This document shows positions 5,583-6,576 of a stretch of DNA of 6,576 nt, in pieces. The notes beneath the pieces are model-generated. The model had not been told where the DNA came from, ran no database searches, and worked only from the letters and a program-made list of their open reading frames with translations. The first letter of the stretch is position 1. Each line of letters begins with the position of its first letter. The DNA is from JACDHQ01 sp036401195 (GTDB lineage Bacteria > Gemmatimonadota > Gemmatimonadetes > Gemmatimonadales > Gemmatimonadaceae). The position numbers and the translations under genes were made by a program. Where the stretch lies: assembly GCA_036401195.1 (NCBI GenBank), contig DASWVQ010000085.1, positions 1-6,576 on the forward strand. Reading direction: 5' to 3'.

Positions 5583-6188
5583 CTAGAGCCGCTCCCCTCC
5601 CGGGAGCCACGGGGCAAGGCGCTCGCGCATGATGCGCAACGCCTTGCCCATCTGCGCGTCCACCGTCTTCACGCTCAGCCCCATCGCCTCGGCAATCTCC
5701 GCGTATCGCAATCCCTTCACCCGGCTCAGCTCGAACACCTCGCGGCAGCGGGGCGGCAATGCCTCCACCGCGCCCACGATCGCCGCCTCCAGCTCCGCCG
5801 ACACGAGCTCCGAGGGCGCCAGTGGCTCCTGCGCTTCCTCCTGCGCGGCGACGCGTGCCCCGTCGCGCTCCACGCGCAGGTGTCGCGCGTGGTTCAGCGC
5901 CCGGTTGCGCACCGCGCGAAAGGCATAGGAACGCAGCGCCGTGTCCGGAGGAAACTGCTCCCGCCGGCGCCACAGCTCGAACATCACGTCCTGCGCGATC
6001 TCCTCCGCCACCGCGAGGTCGCGCAGCATGGCGTTCGCCGCGCCCACCATCCGCGGGTACCAGGCGCGGAAGGCCCGGTCGAAGGCCGCCTCGTCGCCCC
6101 GGCGCAGCGCGTCGAGCAGCGCTGGGTCGTCTGGCGCGTTGTCTGGCGCGTCGTCTGGGCGGGGCCCGGGCGGCAGGGGGGGGCGCAT
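5583..6188 (-). CDS. ECF (group 4) RNA polymerase sigma factor
   Basis: The 201-residue protein has the two conserved regions of ECF sigma factors. Region 2 (about 24-102) shows LLDALRRGDEAAFDRAFRAWYPRM, then AEEIAQDVMFELWRRR, then LRSYAFRAVRNRALNHAR, binding core polymerase and the -10 element. Region 4 (about 132-190) shows ALPPRCREVFELSR and the helix-turn-helix YAEIAEAMGLSVKTVDAQMGKAL, which contacts the -35. It most resembles FecI-like factors that work with FecR anti-sigma factors, and a FecR-type gene starts divergently 108 bases away. The Pro/Asp-rich first 22 residues contain a repeated APDN/PDD unit encoded by a 12-base tandem repeat. The ATG at 6188 is preferred; a GTG at 6218 in frame is possible. 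No Shine-Dalgarno is clear. It probably directs an envelope-response regulon; targets are unproven. Confidence 0.92.
   Translation of the reverse strand: MRPPLPPGPRPDDAPDNAPDDPALLDALRRGDEAAFDRAFRAWYPRMVGAANAMLRDLAVAEEIAQDVMFELWRRREQFPPDTALRSYAFRAVRNRALNHARHLRVERDGARVAAQEEAQEPLAPSELVSAELEAAIVGAVEALPPRCREVFELSRVKGLRYAEIAEAMGLSVKTVDAQMGKALRIMRERLAPWLPGGERL
5591..5607. terminator. Weak hairpin between convergent genes
   Basis: GCTCCC (5591-5596) and GGGAGC (5602-5607) are perfect complements around a 5-base loop, inside the last codons of the sigma gene and just past the lipoprotein stop. A smaller GGC/GCC stem precedes it at 5581-5590. No T-run follows on either strand, so termination by it is only a possibility. 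Confidence 0.25.
6128..6163. repeat. 12-base tandem repeat inside the sigma factor N-terminus
   Basis: CGTCTGGCGCGT (6128-6139) is followed by TGTCTGGCGCGT (6140-6151) and a decayed third copy to 6163. On the coding strand the units encode the PDDA/PDNA/PDD series before conserved region 2. The 12-base period keeps the reading frame, so copy-number changes would only lengthen or shorten the linker. Confidence 0.75.
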
Positions 6189-6226
6189 CGAGTGCGGCGT
6201 GGGTTCCGGGGGAAGCACCGCGGGAG

Positions 6227-6236
6227 TATGTATAAC
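6227..6236. promoter_or_regulatory. Candidate overlapping divergent -10 elements
   Basis: The AT-rich stretch TATGTATAAC stands out in the 108-base gap between the sigma and FecR genes. On the plus strand TATAAC (6231-6236) fits a -10 box for fecR with a leader of about 50 bases. On the minus strand TATACA (6234-6229) fits one for the sigma gene with a leader of about 30 bases. No convincing TTGACA-type -35 is present for either. Confidence 0.4.
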
Positions 6237-6296
6237 CTCGGTCCCCTGCCGCGGGAGCGAAATAGGGGTCCCGCCCCGATTCCGTGTTCTCCAGGT

Positions 6297-6576
6297 ATGC
6301 GCAGCGACGACCGGCCCACGAACCCTGGTGACGAGAGCCTCCCCCCCGACTGGGAGGCCCTCGCGCGCTTCCTGGCGGGGGAGGGCGACGCCGCCGAGTC
6401 CCGCGCCGTCGCGGCCTGGCTCGACGCGCACCCGGCCGACGCCGCGCTCGTGCGCTCGCTGCACGCGGTGGGGGGCGAGGCCGTGGGCGCCGCCGCCGAC
6501 CCCGCGGACGTGGACGTGGAGGGGGCGCTGGCGCGGGTGAAGGCGCGACGGCACGAAGCCGTGGGGCTGGAGGACG
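6297..6576 (+). CDS. FecR-type anti-sigma factor, N-terminal part (3' end outside window)
   Basis: The frame runs from the ATG at 6297 to the window edge without a stop, giving 93 residues. Residues 19-55 (WEALARFLAGEGDAAESRAV, then AAWLDAHPADAALV) match the N-terminal cytoplasmic anti-sigma segment of FecR-like proteins, which is followed in the family by a membrane helix and a periplasmic FecR domain. The later DVDVEGALARVKARR also fits the usual linker before the membrane helix. In the known systems this segment holds or activates the partner ECF sigma factor in response to a periplasmic signal. The natural partner is the sigma factor encoded divergently at 5583-6188. No other start codon is present in frame nearby; the AGG just before the ATG is a poor ribosome site. 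The membrane and sensor parts are not visible. Confidence 0.8.
   Translation, partial: MRSDDRPTNPGDESLPPDWEALARFLAGEGDAAESRAVAAWLDAHPADAALVRSLHAVGGEAVGAAADPADVDVEGALARVKARRHEAVGLED

Noticed and set aside
4364..5617. 417-codon minus-strand open frame across the Gly-rich lipoprotein
   Set aside because: Its translation is Arg/Gly/Ala/His-rich without domain motifs, while the plus strand has a signal peptide and ribosome site.
6189..6554. N-terminal extension of the sigma factor frame to 6554
   Set aside because: It would overlap the whole visible FecR gene and run through the AT-rich promoter-like patch; the added residues match nothing in sigma factors.

Overview
The window is very GC-rich (most codons end in G or C) with tightly packed short transcription units. 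The mix of genes suggests an uncultured or poorly studied member of the Gemmatimonadota: a FlgO-like/TPR regulator tail, a BTAD-type regulator, an ECF sigma factor beside a FecR-type anti-sigma factor, two family-poor lipoproteins, and a dispersed palindrome of the CCTGAGCG...CGAAGGA type. The phylum is an inference from gene style and composition, not from a marker gene.

Layout, left to right. (1) 1-2130, plus strand: the 3' part of a large FlgO-like/TPR protein whose N-terminus lies outside the window. Its last codons and stop fall inside a REP-like inverted repeat (2121-2192). (2) 2270-3016, plus: a cysteine-rich lipoprotein of unknown function, preceded by an ECF-like promoter and a good Shine-Dalgarno. 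(3) 2995-3768, minus: a short stand-alone winged-helix/BTAD transcription factor whose 3' end overlaps the lipoprotein gene tail to tail by 22 bases. (4) 3921-4394, plus: a small protein I do not recognise, divergent from the BTAD gene. It has an upstream motif with the same layout as the lipoprotein's (GGAACG-N14-TGTCCCC). (5) 4547-5572, plus: a Gly/Met-rich putative lipoprotein with a beta-rich C-terminal part. Its leader carries an inverted repeat and an 11-base tandem direct repeat. (6) 5583-6188, minus: an ECF sigma factor, convergent with (5). (7) 6297 to the window end, plus: the N-terminal 93 residues of a FecR-type anti-sigma factor, divergent from the sigma gene.

How the genes may work together. 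The sigma/anti-sigma pair is the clearest functional unit and would normally couple an envelope signal to transcription. The two lipoproteins are envelope products and plausible targets. The ECF-like motifs upstream of genes (2) and (4), and the SARP-like direct repeat upstream of (5), are candidate sites for the sigma factor and the BTAD regulator in this window, but no target is demonstrated. No mobile-element genes, RNA genes or CRISPR arrays were seen. No gene-free stretch exceeds 300 bases; the gaps are 2131-2269, 3769-3920, 4395-4546 and 6189-6296.
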